Source: Tsuneonella mangrovi (lineage in GTDB: Bacteria > Pseudomonadota > Alphaproteobacteria > Sphingomonadales > Sphingomonadaceae). From it: a stretch of 64,000 nucleotides of DNA. Below, in pieces: positions 1 through 10,286 of this stretch (position 1 is its first letter; every line of letters begins with the position of its first letter). The notes under the pieces are model-generated. The model saw only the letters and a list, made by a program, of their open reading frames with translations, did not search any database and was not told the origin of the DNA. The translations under genes were made by a program, and so were the position numbers. The stretch spans positions 930,001 through 994,000 of the forward strand of contig NZ_CP022889.1 of the NCBI RefSeq assembly GCF_002269345.1. Direction: 5' to 3'.

Positions 1-1026
1 AAGGCGATCGGCCCGCTGGTCAAGGCCACCGCCCGCCCCGGTGCCGACAGCGAGATCGGCGGATTCGGCGGGTTCTTCGATCCGAAGGCGGCGGGATACA
101 GAGATCCGCTGCTGGTTGCGGCCAACGACGGGGTGGGCACCAAGCTCAAGCTGGCGATCGATCACGATCGGCACGACAGCGTCGGGATCGACCTCGTCGC
201 AATGTGCGTCAACGACCTGATCGTGCAAGGCGCGGAGCCGCTGTTCTTCCTCGATTACTTCGCCACCGGCAAGCTGGAGACCGGCGTGGCGGAACGGGTG
301 GTGGCGGGCATCGCCAACGGCTGCAAGATCGCCGGCTGCGCGCTGATCGGCGGCGAAACGGCGGAAATGCCCGGCATGTATGCCGCCGGGGACTACGACC
401 TCGCAGGTTTCTGCGTCGGCGCGGTCGAGCGCGGCGACCAGCTGACCGGCGACAAGGTCGCGCCCGGCCATGTGCTGCTCGGGCTTGCTTCGTCGGGCGT
501 GCATTCGAACGGGTATTCGCTCGTCCGGCGGCTGGCCGAAGACATGGGCTGGCGGCTCGACCGCCCGGCCCTGTTCGACAACGAACGGCTGCTGATCGAT
601 TGCCTGATCGAGCCTACGCGGATCTACGTCGCGAGCCTGCTGCCGGTGGTCCGCAGCGGACGGATCGACGCGCTGGCGCACATCACCGGCGGCGGGCTGC
701 TCGAAAACATCCCGCGCGTGCTTCCTGCAGGCGCGCACGCGGTTGTCGACGCCGATGCGTGGGATCAGCCGCGACTGATGGCTTTCCTGCAGGCACAGGG
801 CAACATCGAGCCGGGCGAGATGGCGCGCACGTTCAACTGCGGGATCGGCATGGTTGTGGCGGTCACCGCAGAAAATGCGCGCGAAGTCGCTGCCGAGCTC
901 GAGGCGGCAGGCGAAGACGTGACGCGAATCGGCGAAGTCGTCGAAGGGCCGCGCGGTTGCACCGTACGCGGCGCGGCGGGCACTTGGTCGGGTCGTGAGG
1001 ATTGGGAAGCGCAGCACCTTGCCTGA
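1..1026 (+). CDS. purM: Phosphoribosylformylglycinamidine cyclo-ligase (AIR synthetase), 5' truncated by window edge
   Basis: Makes aminoimidazole ribotide from formylglycinamidine ribotide and ATP in de novo purine synthesis (cytoplasm). The frame is open from base 1. The visible 341 residues contain GGFGGFFDP (about 20-28), NDGVGTKLK (42-50), [11 protein letters not shown] (about 118-128), [11 protein letters not shown] (about 229) and FNCGIGM, all PurM landmarks. PurM proteins are about 345-370 aa, so only some N-terminal residues are missing. The gene overlaps the following purN and forms a purine operon with it. Confidence 0.97.
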   Translation, partial: KAIGPLVKATARPGADSEIGGFGGFFDPKAAGYRDPLLVAANDGVGTKLKLAIDHDRHDSVGIDLVAMCVNDLIVQGAEPLFFLDYFATGKLETGVAERVVAGIANGCKIAGCALIGGETAEMPGMYAAGDYDLAGFCVGAVERGDQLTGDKVAPGHVLLGLASSGVHSNGYSLVRRLAEDMGWRLDRPALFDNERLLIDCLIEPTRIYVASLLPVVRSGRIDALAHITGGGLLENIPRVLPAGAHAVVDADAWDQPRLMAFLQAQGNIEPGEMARTFNCGIGMVVAVTAENAREVAAELEAAGEDVTRIGEVVEGPRGCTVRGAAGTWSGREDWEAQHLA

Positions 1027-1972
1027 TCGTGCAAAGGTCGCCGTGCTTATCTCTGGCAGCGGGACCAATATGGCCGCGCTGCTCTATGCCAGCCGCCTGC
1101 CCGATGCCGCTTACGAGATCGTAGTCGTCGCGAGCAACGATCCCAGGGCCAAGGGGCTGGAACTCGCCACCGCCGAAGGCATCTCCACCTTTGCGCTGTC
1201 GCACAAGGGAATGCCGCGCGCCGAACACGATGCGGCGATGGACGCCGCCGTGCGCAAGAGCGGGGCGCAATACATCGCGCTGGCCGGATACATGCGTATC
1301 CTGACGCCGACCTTCGTGAACGACTGGGCTGGGCGGATGGTCAACATCCACCCTTCGCTATTGCCCAAGTACCCCGGTCTCGACACCCATGCGCGCGCGA
1401 TCGCGGCGGGCGACACGGCTGGCGGCGCGTCGGTGCACCTCGTCACCGAAGACCTCGACCTGGGCGAAATCCTTGGCCAGGTCGAGGTCGCCATTCGCCC
1501 GGGGGAAACACCCGACAGCCTCGCCGCGCGGGTGCTACTGGCCGAACACCAGCTCTATCCGCGCGTGCTCAACGCCTACGTTGCGCGCCCGTTCGATCCC
1601 GAATGGCTGGTGGCGCAAGTGCGCGAGCGGGCGATGGCGATGCCCGAAGCGGAAGAGACGGTCAGTCACGGGATGCCGTGCTTCGGGATTGTGAAAGGCA
1701 AGAAGTTCGCGTGGGTCAGCCTCGACCATCACGGCGACGGTAAGACTGCGCTGCTCGCCAAGATCAGCGGCGCGGACGAACAGGCGATGCTGGTCGAGCG
1801 CGACGCAGAGCGGTTCTATCGCCCGCCCTACTTCGGCGACGGGTGGATCGGCATCCGGTTGGACCTCGGCGATACCGATTGGGACGATATCGCTGCGTGG
1901 ATCGAGCGCAGCTGGCGCGCGGTCGCACCGAAGAAACTGACCAAGCTGGTGGACGCTGCCGACGCGTTCTGA
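995..1972 (+). CDS. purN: Phosphoribosylglycinamide formyltransferase fused to a C-terminal YjbR/MmcQ-like domain
   Basis: PurN transfers a formyl group from 10-formyl-THF to GAR. Visible landmarks: SGSGTN (20-25), [13 protein letters not shown] with catalytic Asn117 and His119, and Asp155 in EDLDLGE. A normal PurN ends near residue 210. This protein runs to 325 aa in the same frame. Residues about 216-315 ([17 protein letters not shown], then [18 protein letters not shown], then APKKL) look like the YjbR/MmcQ DNA-binding-like fold (DUF419), usually a separate protein. GTG at 995 is taken as start. TTG at 1019 is the alternative; it has a GGGAAG upstream and overlaps the purM stop less. The reading frame across the junction has no stop. 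The role of the extra domain is unknown. Confidence 0.93.
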   Translation: MRIGKRSTLPDRAKVAVLISGSGTNMAALLYASRLPDAAYEIVVVASNDPRAKGLELATAEGISTFALSHKGMPRAEHDAAMDAAVRKSGAQYIALAGYMRILTPTFVNDWAGRMVNIHPSLLPKYPGLDTHARAIAAGDTAGGASVHLVTEDLDLGEILGQVEVAIRPGETPDSLAARVLLAEHQLYPRVLNAYVARPFDPEWLVAQVRERAMAMPEAEETVSHGMPCFGIVKGKKFAWVSLDHHGDGKTALLAKISGADEQAMLVERDAERFYRPPYFGDGWIGIRLDLGDTDWDDIAAWIERSWRAVAPKKLTKLVDAADAF

Positions 1973-1999
1973 CGGCAGCGCCTACCGGAGCCTAAGCCG

Positions 2000-2737
2000 C
2001 TAGTTGAACTTACCGATCCCCGGGATCACCTTGCCAACCTGCTTGCGATACTCGACGTACCGCTCACCGAAGTGGACCACGAGATCGCGCTCCTCGTAAG
2101 AAATCCCGATCAGGATATAGATCGTGAAGCCGATCGCCAGCAGCAGGTGGCTGTAAGTCATGTCGGGCGTCGCCCACACCGCAAGCAGGATCCCGCTGTA
2201 AATCGGGTGGCGCACCCACTTGTAGAACAGCGGCGTCTTGAACGAGATCGGGTTCGCCGGCTTGCCGGTAAAGTGCGTCCACGCCTGTTGCAGGCCGAAA
2301 AGCTCGAAGTGATTGATCAGGTGGGTGGCAATGAACAGGATCACCCAACCCGCACCGAACAGGGCCCACATGGTGTTGCGCAGCGCCGGTGATTCGAACT
2401 GCCACACTGTGCCGCTGATCGGATGCCAGAAGGCGAACATGATCGCGAGGCAGATCGCGGTGGTCAGGCAATAGACCGAGCGTTCCAGTGGAGCGGGGAC
2501 GATCTTGGTCCAACCAGCCTTGAAGGCAGGCCGCGCCATCACCGAATGCTGCAGGCCAAACAGGGCGATCAGCGCCAGGTCGACAATCGCTGCGACGCCC
2601 GGCGCAGCGGCCATTCCCTTGTTGACCGTAGTCGGCAACAAATCGATCCCGCCGACGAAGCCAATCAGGTAAACGAACGAAACGAAAAACGCGAAATAAC
2701 AGAGCACCGAAGTAAGAAGCGTAAGCGTGCGAGCCAT
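2000..2737 (-). CDS. MddA-like methanethiol S-methyltransferase / isoprenylcysteine carboxyl methyltransferase family membrane protein
   Basis: A 245-aa polytopic membrane protein of the ICMT/NnrU-like methyltransferase superfamily. Hydrophobic helices cover most of residues 5-165. The C-terminal SAM-binding signature RHPIYSG lies at 176-182, followed by SYEERDL near 214-220 and FGERYVEYR. This pattern and length fit MddA, which methylates methanethiol to dimethyl sulfide, but related families methylate other thiols, so the substrate is uncertain. The start is ATG 2737, with GGGAGA 8 nt upstream. A longer in-frame reading to 2842 runs through low-complexity sequence and the ndk terminator and is not favoured. 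It lies downstream of ndk on the same strand behind a hairpin, so it is probably transcribed separately. Confidence 0.7.
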   Translation of the reverse strand: MARTLTLLTSVLCYFAFFVSFVYLIGFVGGIDLLPTTVNKGMAAAPGVAAIVDLALIALFGLQHSVMARPAFKAGWTKIVPAPLERSVYCLTTAICLAIMFAFWHPISGTVWQFESPALRNTMWALFGAGWVILFIATHLINHFELFGLQQAWTHFTGKPANPISFKTPLFYKWVRHPIYSGILLAVWATPDMTYSHLLLAIGFTIYILIGISYEERDLVVHFGERYVEYRKQVGKVIPGIGKFN

Positions 2738-2847
2738 CGCAAATCTCCCAGATTGCGAGGCGACCCGGAGCGTCCCTGTGGGAGAGCTATCACCGCATTC
2801 GGCAATTGCGCAATCGAAACGGAGCGGGCCTTCACAGCCCATACGAA

Positions 2848-2873
2848 GAAGCCGCCCCTTGCGAGGCGGCTTC
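2848..2873 (-). terminator. Hairpin terminator downstream of ndk
   Basis: GAAGCCGCC (2848-2856) pairs with GGCGGCTTC (2865-2873) around an 8-nt loop. Flanking bases extend the stem. It sits about 40 nt beyond the ndk stop on the minus strand. The T-run is weak. Confidence 0.6.
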
Positions 2874-2913
2874 GTTCGTCAATGATTTCGGGAATTCAGC
2901 CGGTTCGGCCTGA

Positions 2914-3336
2914 TCAGCCGACAATCTCTTCGGGCTTGAAGAAAAACGCAATTTCGATCGCGGCGTTCTCGTCGCTGTCCGAACCGTGGACCGAATTAGC
3001 CTCGATGCCTTCGGCATAGGTCTTGCGAATCGTGCCTTCAGCGGCATCGGCGGGGTTGGTTGCGCCCATGATGTCGCGATTGCGCTTCACCGCATCCTCG
3101 CCTTCGAGTACCTGCACGACCACCGGACCGCTGGTCATGAATTCGACCAGTTCGCCAAAGAAGGGGCGTTCCTTGTGGACCGCGTAGAAGCCTTCGGCCT
3201 GATCCTTGGTCATGTGGATGCGCTTCGAAGCGACGACGCGCAGGCCGGCTTCTTCCAGCATCTTGGTGACCGCACCGGTCAGGTTGCGGCGGGTGGCGTC
3301 GGGCTTGATGATCGAAAAGGTGCGGGTGACCGCCAT
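2914..3336 (-). CDS. ndk: Nucleoside diphosphate kinase
   Basis: 140 aa, the standard length. Ndk equilibrates nucleoside triphosphate pools through a phosphohistidine. The phosphorylated His is His117 in NSVHGSDS. The N-terminal TFSIIKPDA and the [14 protein letters not shown] segment are family hallmarks. It is a monocistronic-looking gene with its own terminator, convergent with nothing and followed by holC-pepA upstream on the same strand. Confidence 0.98.
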   Translation of the reverse strand: MAVTRTFSIIKPDATRRNLTGAVTKMLEEAGLRVVASKRIHMTKDQAEGFYAVHKERPFFGELVEFMTSGPVVVQVLEGEDAVKRNRDIMGATNPADAAEGTIRKTYAEGIEANSVHGSDSDENAAIEIAFFFKPEEIVG

Positions 3337-3419
3337 GATGGGTTCCTTGCGAGCGATTGTAGGGTTGTTGTGGGGGTTTCGCGCGCGCCCCTAGCGCCGG
3401 GTTGCACGCAGCGCAAGGC

Positions 3420-3857
3420 TCACGCCTTCTTCACCCACTTGCCATCTTCCTGCGCGAAATAGGCGCGGGTTACATCCTCGCGACCGTCGAACGCCCGCCA
3501 GGTCGCGCGCGCCGCCGGGGTTCCCGCTTCCCCGAACAACAGGAATACCCGCTCGAACCCTCCCGCCTCGGCGCGCCAGTCACCGTCCGCCAGCACGCAA
3601 AACCGCGCACCGTTGGCCGCTTCGCAGGTATCCGAGAGCAGGATCGGCTGGCGGGCGGCGTGGGGCCCGGACGCTTCACCATTGGCGAGAAACGCCTGCG
3701 GATCGCTGTCCCACATCGCCTTGCCGAACCCTGCCCGTCGAGCCGGGTCAGCATCGACCACCAGCAGCCGCTCGCCCGCCTGCCGGGTGCGCGCCGCCAC
3801 GAGGGCCACGACGCGCTCGAGAGGATCGCGCGAGAGCTGCCAGAAGTCGAGCTGCAT
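3420..3857 (-). CDS. holC: DNA polymerase III chi subunit
   Basis: 145 aa, cytoplasmic. Chi links the clamp loader to SSB in the replisome. The N-terminus MQLDFWQLSRDPLERV and the central LLVVDADPARRAGFGKAMW match the HolC fold, which begins with a short strand and a helix rich in basic residues. ATG 3857 shares one base with the pepA stop (TGATG), so translation is coupled. The pepA-holC pairing is common in alphaproteobacteria and supports the call. Confidence 0.9.
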   Translation of the reverse strand: MQLDFWQLSRDPLERVVALVAARTRQAGERLLVVDADPARRAGFGKAMWDSDPQAFLANGEASGPHAARQPILLSDTCEAANGARFCVLADGDWRAEAGGFERVFLLFGEAGTPAARATWRAFDGREDVTRAYFAQEDGKWVKKA

Positions 3858-5311
3858 CAGCTCTCGACGGTGTCCCTGATGAATCGCTCGAGCAAGCGCA
3901 CGCCGTAGCCGGTCGCCCCCTTGTCCCATGTCTGCCCGGGCTTTTCGGACCACGCCATCCCGGCGATGTCGAGGTGCGCCCACGGGGTATCGTTCTCGAT
4001 GAACCGCTGGAGGAACTGTGCCGCGGTGACCGACCCGGCGTAGCGCGGACCGATGTTCTTCATGTCCGCGATCGGGCTGTTGAGCAGCTTGTCGTAAGCC
4101 GCCGACAGCGGCATCCGCCAGAGCTTGTCGCCGGTCTGCTTGCCTGCCGTCAGCAGGCTCTCAGCCAGCTCGTCGTTGTTCGAATAGCAACCGCCGTTTT
4201 CGTGGCCGAGCGCGATGATGATCGCACCCGTCAGAGTGGCAAGGTCGACGATCTTCGCGGGCTTGAACTCGCGCTGGGTCCAGGTCAGCGCGTCGCTCAG
4301 CACCAGCCGCCCTTCGGCGTCGGTGTTGAGCACTTCGACCGTTTGGCCCGACATCGTGGTGACCACGTCACCCGGGCGCTGGGCATTGCCGTCGGGCATA
4401 TTCTCGACCAGCCCGACAACCCCGACCACATTGACCGGAGCCTTGCGCGTCACCAGCGCGAGCATCGCGCCGACGACCGCGGCCGAACCGCCCATGTCCC
4501 ACTTCATGTCTTCCATGCCCGGTCCGGGCTTCAACGAGATACCGCCGGTATCGAAGGTGACGCCCTTGCCGACGAACGCGACCGGGGCATCGCCCTTCTT
4601 GCCGCCCATCCACTTGATCGCGAGGATCCGCGATTCGCGGATCGAGCCCTGCCCGACCCCGAGCAGCGCGCCCATGCCGAGCTTGGCCATCTCCTTTTCG
4701 TCGAGCACCACCAGCTCCGCCCCGGTGCCCTTGAACTGTTTCTGGCACCGCTCGACGTAGCTTTCCGGGTAGATGATGTTGGCCGGTTCGGTCACCAGCT
4801 CGCGAGCGAACTCGACCCCGGTGGCGACGGCGGACGCTTCGGCCCACGCAGCTTCCGTGCCGTCAGCCGCGTTGACGATGACGGCCTTTTCAAGCGTCGC
4901 CTTCTGGTCGTCCTTCAGCTTGGTGCGATAAACATCGTAGCGCCAGCTGCGAAGGCGCAGTCCGAGCAAGATCGACGTCGCTTCGGCAGCGGTGAACCCC
5001 GACAGGTCGACCGCGATCGCAGCTTCGCCCGAACGCAGGTACTTGCCGGCCAGCGCAGCGCCCGCCTTCTCGCAATTGATCGCGCGGTCCGCATCGTCTG
5101 CCTTGCCCGCCCCGGCTATGGCTACGCGCACGAGATGTCCCGCCCGTTCGGCAAAGCCTTCGAAGCACTGCCCCGCGCGGCCCTTGAACCGTGCTGCGGC
5201 GGCACCATCGGTGATCGCGCGTTCGAGACCGTCAATCGGCGCCCCTTCGTTCACGATACGGGCGACGAGGCGTGCATCTTCCGGCACAGCGGCAGCGAAT
5301 TCGATTTTCAT
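3857..5311 (-). CDS. pepA: Leucyl aminopeptidase (M17 family)
   Basis: 484 aa. Hexameric di-metal aminopeptidase releasing N-terminal residues from peptides. The M17 signature NTDAEGRL is at residues about 329-336. The metal-binding GKGVTFDTGG lies upstream near residue 250. The first 160 residues are the variable N-terminal macro-like domain. ATG 5311 is preferred because GGGAGC lies 6 nt upstream; an ATG 8 codons earlier lacks this. It is transcribed divergently from lptD across about 100 bp and coupled to holC. Confidence 0.97.
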   Translation of the reverse strand: MKIEFAAAVPEDARLVARIVNEGAPIDGLERAITDGAAAARFKGRAGQCFEGFAERAGHLVRVAIAGAGKADDADRAINCEKAGAALAGKYLRSGEAAIAVDLSGFTAAEATSILLGLRLRSWRYDVYRTKLKDDQKATLEKAVIVNAADGTEAAWAEASAVATGVEFARELVTEPANIIYPESYVERCQKQFKGTGAELVVLDEKEMAKLGMGALLGVGQGSIRESRILAIKWMGGKKGDAPVAFVGKGVTFDTGGISLKPGPGMEDMKWDMGGSAAVVGAMLALVTRKAPVNVVGVVGLVENMPDGNAQRPGDVVTTMSGQTVEVLNTDAEGRLVLSDALTWTQREFKPAKIVDLATLTGAIIIALGHENGGCYSNNDELAESLLTAGKQTGDKLWRMPLSAAYDKLLNSPIADMKNIGPRYAGSVTAAQFLQRFIENDTPWAHLDIAGMAWSEKPGQTWDKGATGYGVRLLERFIRDTVES

Positions 5312-5415
5312 GGAAGCTCCCGGGAATAGTGGCAAATCGGCAGCAGGGGCGCGAAACCCCGGTGCCGGTGCTGATCGCGATTGCGATTAGGCGTGGTCGG
5401 TGCGATAGGCAAGCC

Positions 5416-7731
5416 ATGCCCCCCGCCCCGACAGGAATTGCGCAGGCCCGGTTGCGTCGCTTGCCGAGGAGCATTGCCGGATCGGCTGCGCTGGCGGCAG
5501 GGCTGTTTGCCATGTCGGCGGCTGCGCAGGACTTCACCGCTCCCGAAATCCTGCCAAGCAATGCACCCAATCGGTTGCAAGTGGATGCAGCCGATAGCCT
5601 CCAGACGGCGGACGCGTCTGAAGCCGCAACCAAGGTCACCTTCGAAGCCGACCAAGTGGCTTACGAAAGCGATTCCGAGATGCTCGTCGCCACCGGCAAC
5701 GTCGTGCTGCGCAGCGACGATCGTTCGGTTCGTGCGGACAAGGTCACCTACAACAGCAAGACCGGGCAGATCGTCGCCACCGGCAACGTCCGCTTCGTCG
5801 ACGAAGACGGCAACCAGGTCTTCAGCGACCGCATCGAATTGACCAGCAAGTTCCAGACCGGGACGATGGACGATGTACTGCTGGCGCTTCGCGAAGGCGG
5901 GCGGCTCGCCGCGGCGCGGGGCAAGCGCCTTCCCGACGGGACGATCGAACTCGACAAGGCAGCCTATTCAGGCTGCCCGGTGGAGGGTGCAAACGGGTGC
6001 CCCAAGAAGCCGTCGTGGCGGATCACTGCCGACAAGGTCTATTTCGACCCGGCCGAAAAGCACTTGCGGTTTCGCGGCGCGTTCCTCGACCTGTTCGGGG
6101 CCCGCCTGCTGCCGCTGCCCGGCCTCGCCGTGCACACCGACGGCCGCGCGCAATCGGGCCTTCTGATCCCCCAGGTCCAGGTTTCGCAGACCAACGGGCT
6201 TGAGATCAGCGACACCTATTACTGGCGGCTGGCGAACAACATGGACCTGGCGACGACAGCCTATGTGTTCACCCAGGCGCCGCCGATGGGCTCCATCCAG
6301 TGGCGCCACCTGACCAGCCTCGGCGCGTACCAGATCACCGGCTACCTCACGACCAGCCGCCGCAGTTCGAGCACGGGCGCGACTGCCACGAGCCAGCAAA
6401 GCGCCCGCGGGTATTTTGCCAGCAACGGGCGCTTCCAGTTCGACCCCAACTGGAGCCTCGACTACTCGATCCGCCGGGCGAGCGACCGCACGTTCCTGCG
6501 CCGGTATGACATCAGCTACGACGATCGCCTGCGCTCGCTCGTCAAGCTCGAACGGACTGGGGAGACGAGCTACTTCGTGCTCGCCGGGTACGCCACGCAG
6601 ACGCTGCGGCTGGGGGCCAACCAGGGCCAGGTGCCGGTGGCACTGCCGCTGATCGATTATCGCAAGCGCATGTCGGGGGGGCTGCAGGGCAGCACGCTGC
6701 AGTTCGAAGCCAACACGCTCGCGCTGACCCGCAGCAATGGCCAGGATACCCAGCGCGCCTTTGCCAGCGCCGAATGGGACTTGCGGCGCATGACCGGCAT
6801 GGGTCAGGTGGTCACGCTGACCGCGCTGGTGCGGGGCGATGTCTACCACTCGTCTGCCAACGACCTGACCACGACCGCGATCTATCGCGGCAATCCGGGA
6901 TGGGAAGCGCGCGGAGTCGCGACCGCTGCAGTCGACATTCAGTGGCCGTTCGTGGGCCGTGCATTCGGCGGCACGCAGGTATTCACCCCGCGGATCCAGT
7001 TCGTCGCCAGCCCGCCGATCCGCAACCTCGCGGTGCCGAACGAGGACTCGCGGGCAATCGACCTCGAAGACAGCAACTTGTTCGCACTCAACCGCTTCCC
7101 TGGCTACGACCGGGTCGAAGACGGCGCGCGGATGACATACGGTTTCGACTGGCAATTGCAGCGCCCCAACTGGCGGATCAGTACCACGGTCGGGCAGTCG
7201 TATCGCTTCACCGGCCAGAGCAGCATCTTCCCCGACGGGACGGGACTGTCGCAGCCGCTCTCAGACTTCGTCGGGCGAACCGACGTGCGCTACAAGAATT
7301 TGATCAAGCTCACCCACCGGTTCCGGCTCGACAAGGATAACCTGGCGGTGCGCCGCAACGAGCTCGACGCGACGGTCGGTTCTGCCGCGACCTATGCCGA
7401 AATCGGCTACCTGCGGCTCAACCGGAATATCTCCAGCACCATCGAAGACTTGCGCGACCGCGAGGAACTGCGCGCCGCAGCACGCGTGGCGTTCGCGAAA
7501 TACTGGTCACTTTTCGGATCGGGGGTGTTCAACCTTACCAACCGCGAGGAAGACCCGACGCTGACCTCGAACGGGTTCTCGCCGGTCCGCACGCGGCTGG
7601 GGCTGGCTTACCAGGACGACTGCCTCGAGCTGGGTCTCGCCTGGCGGCGCGACTACGTTGACACCGGCGACGCGCGGCGCGGCAATACCTTCCAGGTCTA
7701 TTTTGCCCTGCGCAACCTCGGCTTTCGCTAA
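5416..7731 (+). CDS. lptD: LPS-assembly protein LptD (OstA/Imp), outer membrane
   Basis: 771 aa. With LptE, LptD inserts lipopolysaccharide into the outer leaflet. It has an N-terminal signal region ending around AMSAAAQD (residues about 30-38), then an OstA/LptA-like beta-jellyroll (about 70-180, repeated ATGNV units), a segment with GCPVEGANGC cysteines that may form the family's disulfides, and a long C-terminal beta-barrel domain (about 280-771) ending in an aromatic FALRNLGFR. ATG 5416 follows AGGC closely. It heads the lptD-surA-pdxA-rsmA cluster, the same order as in E. coli. Confidence 0.96.
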   Translation: MPPAPTGIAQARLRRLPRSIAGSAALAAGLFAMSAAAQDFTAPEILPSNAPNRLQVDAADSLQTADASEAATKVTFEADQVAYESDSEMLVATGNVVLRSDDRSVRADKVTYNSKTGQIVATGNVRFVDEDGNQVFSDRIELTSKFQTGTMDDVLLALREGGRLAAARGKRLPDGTIELDKAAYSGCPVEGANGCPKKPSWRITADKVYFDPAEKHLRFRGAFLDLFGARLLPLPGLAVHTDGRAQSGLLIPQVQVSQTNGLEISDTYYWRLANNMDLATTAYVFTQAPPMGSIQWRHLTSLGAYQITGYLTTSRRSSSTGATATSQQSARGYFASNGRFQFDPNWSLDYSIRRASDRTFLRRYDISYDDRLRSLVKLERTGETSYFVLAGYATQTLRLGANQGQVPVALPLIDYRKRMSGGLQGSTLQFEANTLALTRSNGQDTQRAFASAEWDLRRMTGMGQVVTLTALVRGDVYHSSANDLTTTAIYRGNPGWEARGVATAAVDIQWPFVGRAFGGTQVFTPRIQFVASPPIRNLAVPNEDSRAIDLEDSNLFALNRFPGYDRVEDGARMTYGFDWQLQRPNWRISTTVGQSYRFTGQSSIFPDGTGLSQPLSDFVGRTDVRYKNLIKLTHRFRLDKDNLAVRRNELDATVGSAATYAEIGYLRLNRNISSTIEDLRDREELRAAARVAFAKYWSLFGSGVFNLTNREEDPTLTSNGFSPVRTRLGLAYQDDCLELGLAWRRDYVDTGDARRGNTFQVYFALRNLGFR

Positions 7732-7899
7732 CGAAATCCGTCGCTCGGTGATTGGCGTTCGCAAGGCGTTGGCAGCACCGGACAAACACGCTATCCGGCC
7801 CCACCGGGTTGAACTGCACTCAGCTTGGGTTAAGCCGCTTGGCGGCAACCGCATACCGCTACCTGCCGCTGGGACCGGCGTATCAATCGGAAAACACGC

Positions 7900-9279
7900 G
7901 TGATCGAAAAGACTGTTTCGAACCTGATTAGCGGCCTTGCCGCGCTGGCACTGGTCTCCGCGCCTATCGCCGCCACCGCGCAAGATGCGCAGGCGGGAGC
8001 GAACCCGGTGGATACCGGAGCTTCGGCGTCCGACGATGGCGGGCTGAACTTGCCGGCCAATGTCGCGCTACTTGGCCAGAGCGACCCGAACGATCGCAAG
8101 CCAACCGCGAAAGTCAACGGTCAGATCATCACCGGGACCGATATCGACCAGCGCGTCGCGCTCGTGGTTGCGGCGAACAAAGGGCAGATTTCTCCGCAGG
8201 AGATGGAGCGCTTGCGCGCGCAGGTACTGCGCAACCTGATCGACGAAACCATCGAGATCCAGGCTGCGAAATCGCAGGACATCTCGCCGAAGCCCGAAGA
8301 AATCGAGCAGACCTATGCGCGGGTCGCCGAACAGAATTTCAAGCAGGCGCCCTCCGCGCTCGACGCCTACCTCAACAAGGTCGGGTCGTCGCCCGGCTCG
8401 CTCAAACGCCAGATCGAAGGCGAACTGGCGTGGCAGAACCTTTTGCAGCGCAACGTTTCACCGTTCGTCAATGTGTCGAGCGACGAGGTCAACGAGATGC
8501 TCGACCGCCTCAAGGCGTCGAAGGGCACCGAAGAATACCGGCTCGGCGAGATCTACATGGCTGCGACCCCGGCCAACCAGGCGCAGGTCCAGGCCAACAT
8601 GCAGAAGATCATGGAGCAGCTGCGCCAAGGCGGCAGCTTCGTGGCTTACGCCCGTCAGTATTCCGAAGCATCGACAGCAGCGGTTGGTGGAGACCTCGGC
8701 TTCGTCCGGCTCGAAACCTTGCCCGCCCCGCTCGCCGCAGCAGCGCGCCAGATGCAGCCCGGCCAATTGGTCGGCCCGATCGCCAATTCCGGCGGCTATT
8801 CGATCCTTTACCTGATCGACAAGAAGCAGTTGTTGATGGCCGACCCGCGCGATGCGACGCTCAGCCTCAAGCAGATCTCGCTGAACTTCCCCAAGGGCAC
8901 GACGCAGGAACAAGCCACCCAGCGTCTCAAGACCTTCACGGAGCAGGTCAAGGCGATCAAGGGATGTGGAGACGCAGATGCGGCGGCAGCCGCGATGGGG
9001 GTCGACATCGTCAGCAACGACAACATCAAAGTCCGCGCGCTGCCCGAGCAGCTGCAGCAGATCATGCTCAACCTGAATATTGGCCAGACGACACCACCGT
9101 TCGGTTCGGTTGAAGACGGCGTGCGTGTGCTGATGCTGTGCGGTCGCGACGATCCGCCGAGCGCCGGCACCCCGACCTTCGACGAGCTGCGCAACCAGCT
9201 CGAGAACGAGCGGGTCGACAAGCGCGCCCAGCGTTACCTGCGCGACCTGCGCAACGACGCGATCATCACCTACAATTGA
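7900..9279 (+). CDS. surA: SurA-type periplasmic peptidyl-prolyl isomerase / OMP chaperone
   Basis: 459 aa. A Sec-type signal peptide (residues 1-28, cleavage near ATAQD) exports it to the periplasm, where SurA chaperones beta-barrel proteins including LptD. A SurA N-domain (about 65-200) is followed by one clear parvulin domain (about 206-310; GDLGFVRLETLP and GYSILYLIDKK). A second, degenerate parvulin-like stretch may lie at 325-420. GTG 7900 is the start, since no ATG lies nearby. Its TGA overlaps the proposed TTG start of pdxA. Confidence 0.93.
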   Translation: MIEKTVSNLISGLAALALVSAPIAATAQDAQAGANPVDTGASASDDGGLNLPANVALLGQSDPNDRKPTAKVNGQIITGTDIDQRVALVVAANKGQISPQEMERLRAQVLRNLIDETIEIQAAKSQDISPKPEEIEQTYARVAEQNFKQAPSALDAYLNKVGSSPGSLKRQIEGELAWQNLLQRNVSPFVNVSSDEVNEMLDRLKASKGTEEYRLGEIYMAATPANQAQVQANMQKIMEQLRQGGSFVAYARQYSEASTAAVGGDLGFVRLETLPAPLAAAARQMQPGQLVGPIANSGGYSILYLIDKKQLLMADPRDATLSLKQISLNFPKGTTQEQATQRLKTFTEQVKAIKGCGDADAAAAAMGVDIVSNDNIKVRALPEQLQQIMLNLNIGQTTPPFGSVEDGVRVLMLCGRDDPPSAGTPTFDELRNQLENERVDKRAQRYLRDLRNDAIITYN

Positions 9280-10286
9280 CGCAGGCGGTGGCTCCTCTTG
9301 CGGTTTCGCTGGGGGACCCTGCCGGGATCGGGCCGGAGCTGATCGCCGCCAGCTGGGCGGCGCGTGACGAAGCCGGCCTGCAGCCGTTTTTCGCGTGCGG
9401 CGGGGCAGGTTTGCTTGCCGCGGCAGGCGCATCGCGGGAGCTGAGCGTTCCGGTAGAACGAATTGCCGATCCGGCCGAAGCAGCGGCAGTGTTCCCGCGT
9501 GCCTTGCCGGTGCTCGGCGAAGTCGATGGACCCTGGAACCCCGGTCAGCCGGACTCTGGAGGCGCGCGGTTGGCCCTCGCTTCGCTCAAGCAAGCTGCCG
9601 AGCTGGCAGTTGCCGGATCCGCAAGCGGCATCGTCACCGGCCCGATCGCCAAGGCCCTGCTGGCCGAAGTCGGTTTCCGCCATCCCGGACAGACAGAATT
9701 CGTCGCGGAGGCGTGCGGCGTGGCGGCAGAGGACGCGGTGATGATGCTCGCCGGGCCGCAACTGCGCACGATCCCGCTGTCGGTTCATGTGCCGCTCTCG
9801 CAGGTGCCCGCGCTGCTTTCGACAGACCTCATCTGCCGCCGCGCGCGGATCGCCGCCGAGGCGCTCCAACGCGATTTCGGCATCGCGCGCCCGCGCATTG
9901 CGATTGCCGGCCTCAATCCCCACGCGGGCGAGAGCGGGCGGATGGGCGACGAAGAGCAAAGCATCATCTCCCCTGCAATCGAAACGCTCATGGCCGAAGG
10001 TATTGCAGCTACCGGACCGCATCCGGCCGATGCGCTGTTCGCGCCGCACGCGCGCGACGACTACGACGTAGCGCTGTGCATGTATCACGACCAGGCGCTG
10101 ATCCCGATCAAGGCGCTCGATTTCGATGCCGGGGTCAACGTCACGCTCGGCCTGCCGATCATCCGCACCAGCCCCGATCATGGCACCGCGTTCGCTATCG
10201 CCGGAACCGGCAAGGCCCACCCGGGCGCAACGATAGCGGCGATCCGCATGGCCGGCGAATGTGCCGCACGCCGCGCAAATGGTTGA
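9276..10286 (+). CDS. pdxA: 4-hydroxythreonine-4-phosphate dehydrogenase
   Basis: 336 aa; NAD-dependent step of pyridoxal phosphate synthesis (DXP-dependent route). Landmarks: [11 protein letters not shown] near the N-terminus, [28 protein letters not shown] and [11 protein letters not shown] with metal-binding His residues. TTG 9276 overlaps the surA TGA (TTGA); GTG 9288 is an alternative start. It ends overlapping rsmA by 8 nt, so surA, pdxA and rsmA are translationally coupled. Confidence 0.95.
   Translation: MTQAVAPLAVSLGDPAGIGPELIAASWAARDEAGLQPFFACGGAGLLAAAGASRELSVPVERIADPAEAAAVFPRALPVLGEVDGPWNPGQPDSGGARLALASLKQAAELAVAGSASGIVTGPIAKALLAEVGFRHPGQTEFVAEACGVAAEDAVMMLAGPQLRTIPLSVHVPLSQVPALLSTDLICRRARIAAEALQRDFGIARPRIAIAGLNPHAGESGRMGDEEQSIISPAIETLMAEGIAATGPHPADALFAPHARDDYDVALCMYHDQALIPIKALDFDAGVNVTLGLPIIRTSPDHGTAFAIAGTGKAHPGATIAAIRMAGECAARRANG

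Noticed and set aside
5968-7155. 395-aa minus-strand frame opposite lptD
   Set aside because: Shadow; lptD has signal peptide, jellyroll and barrel.
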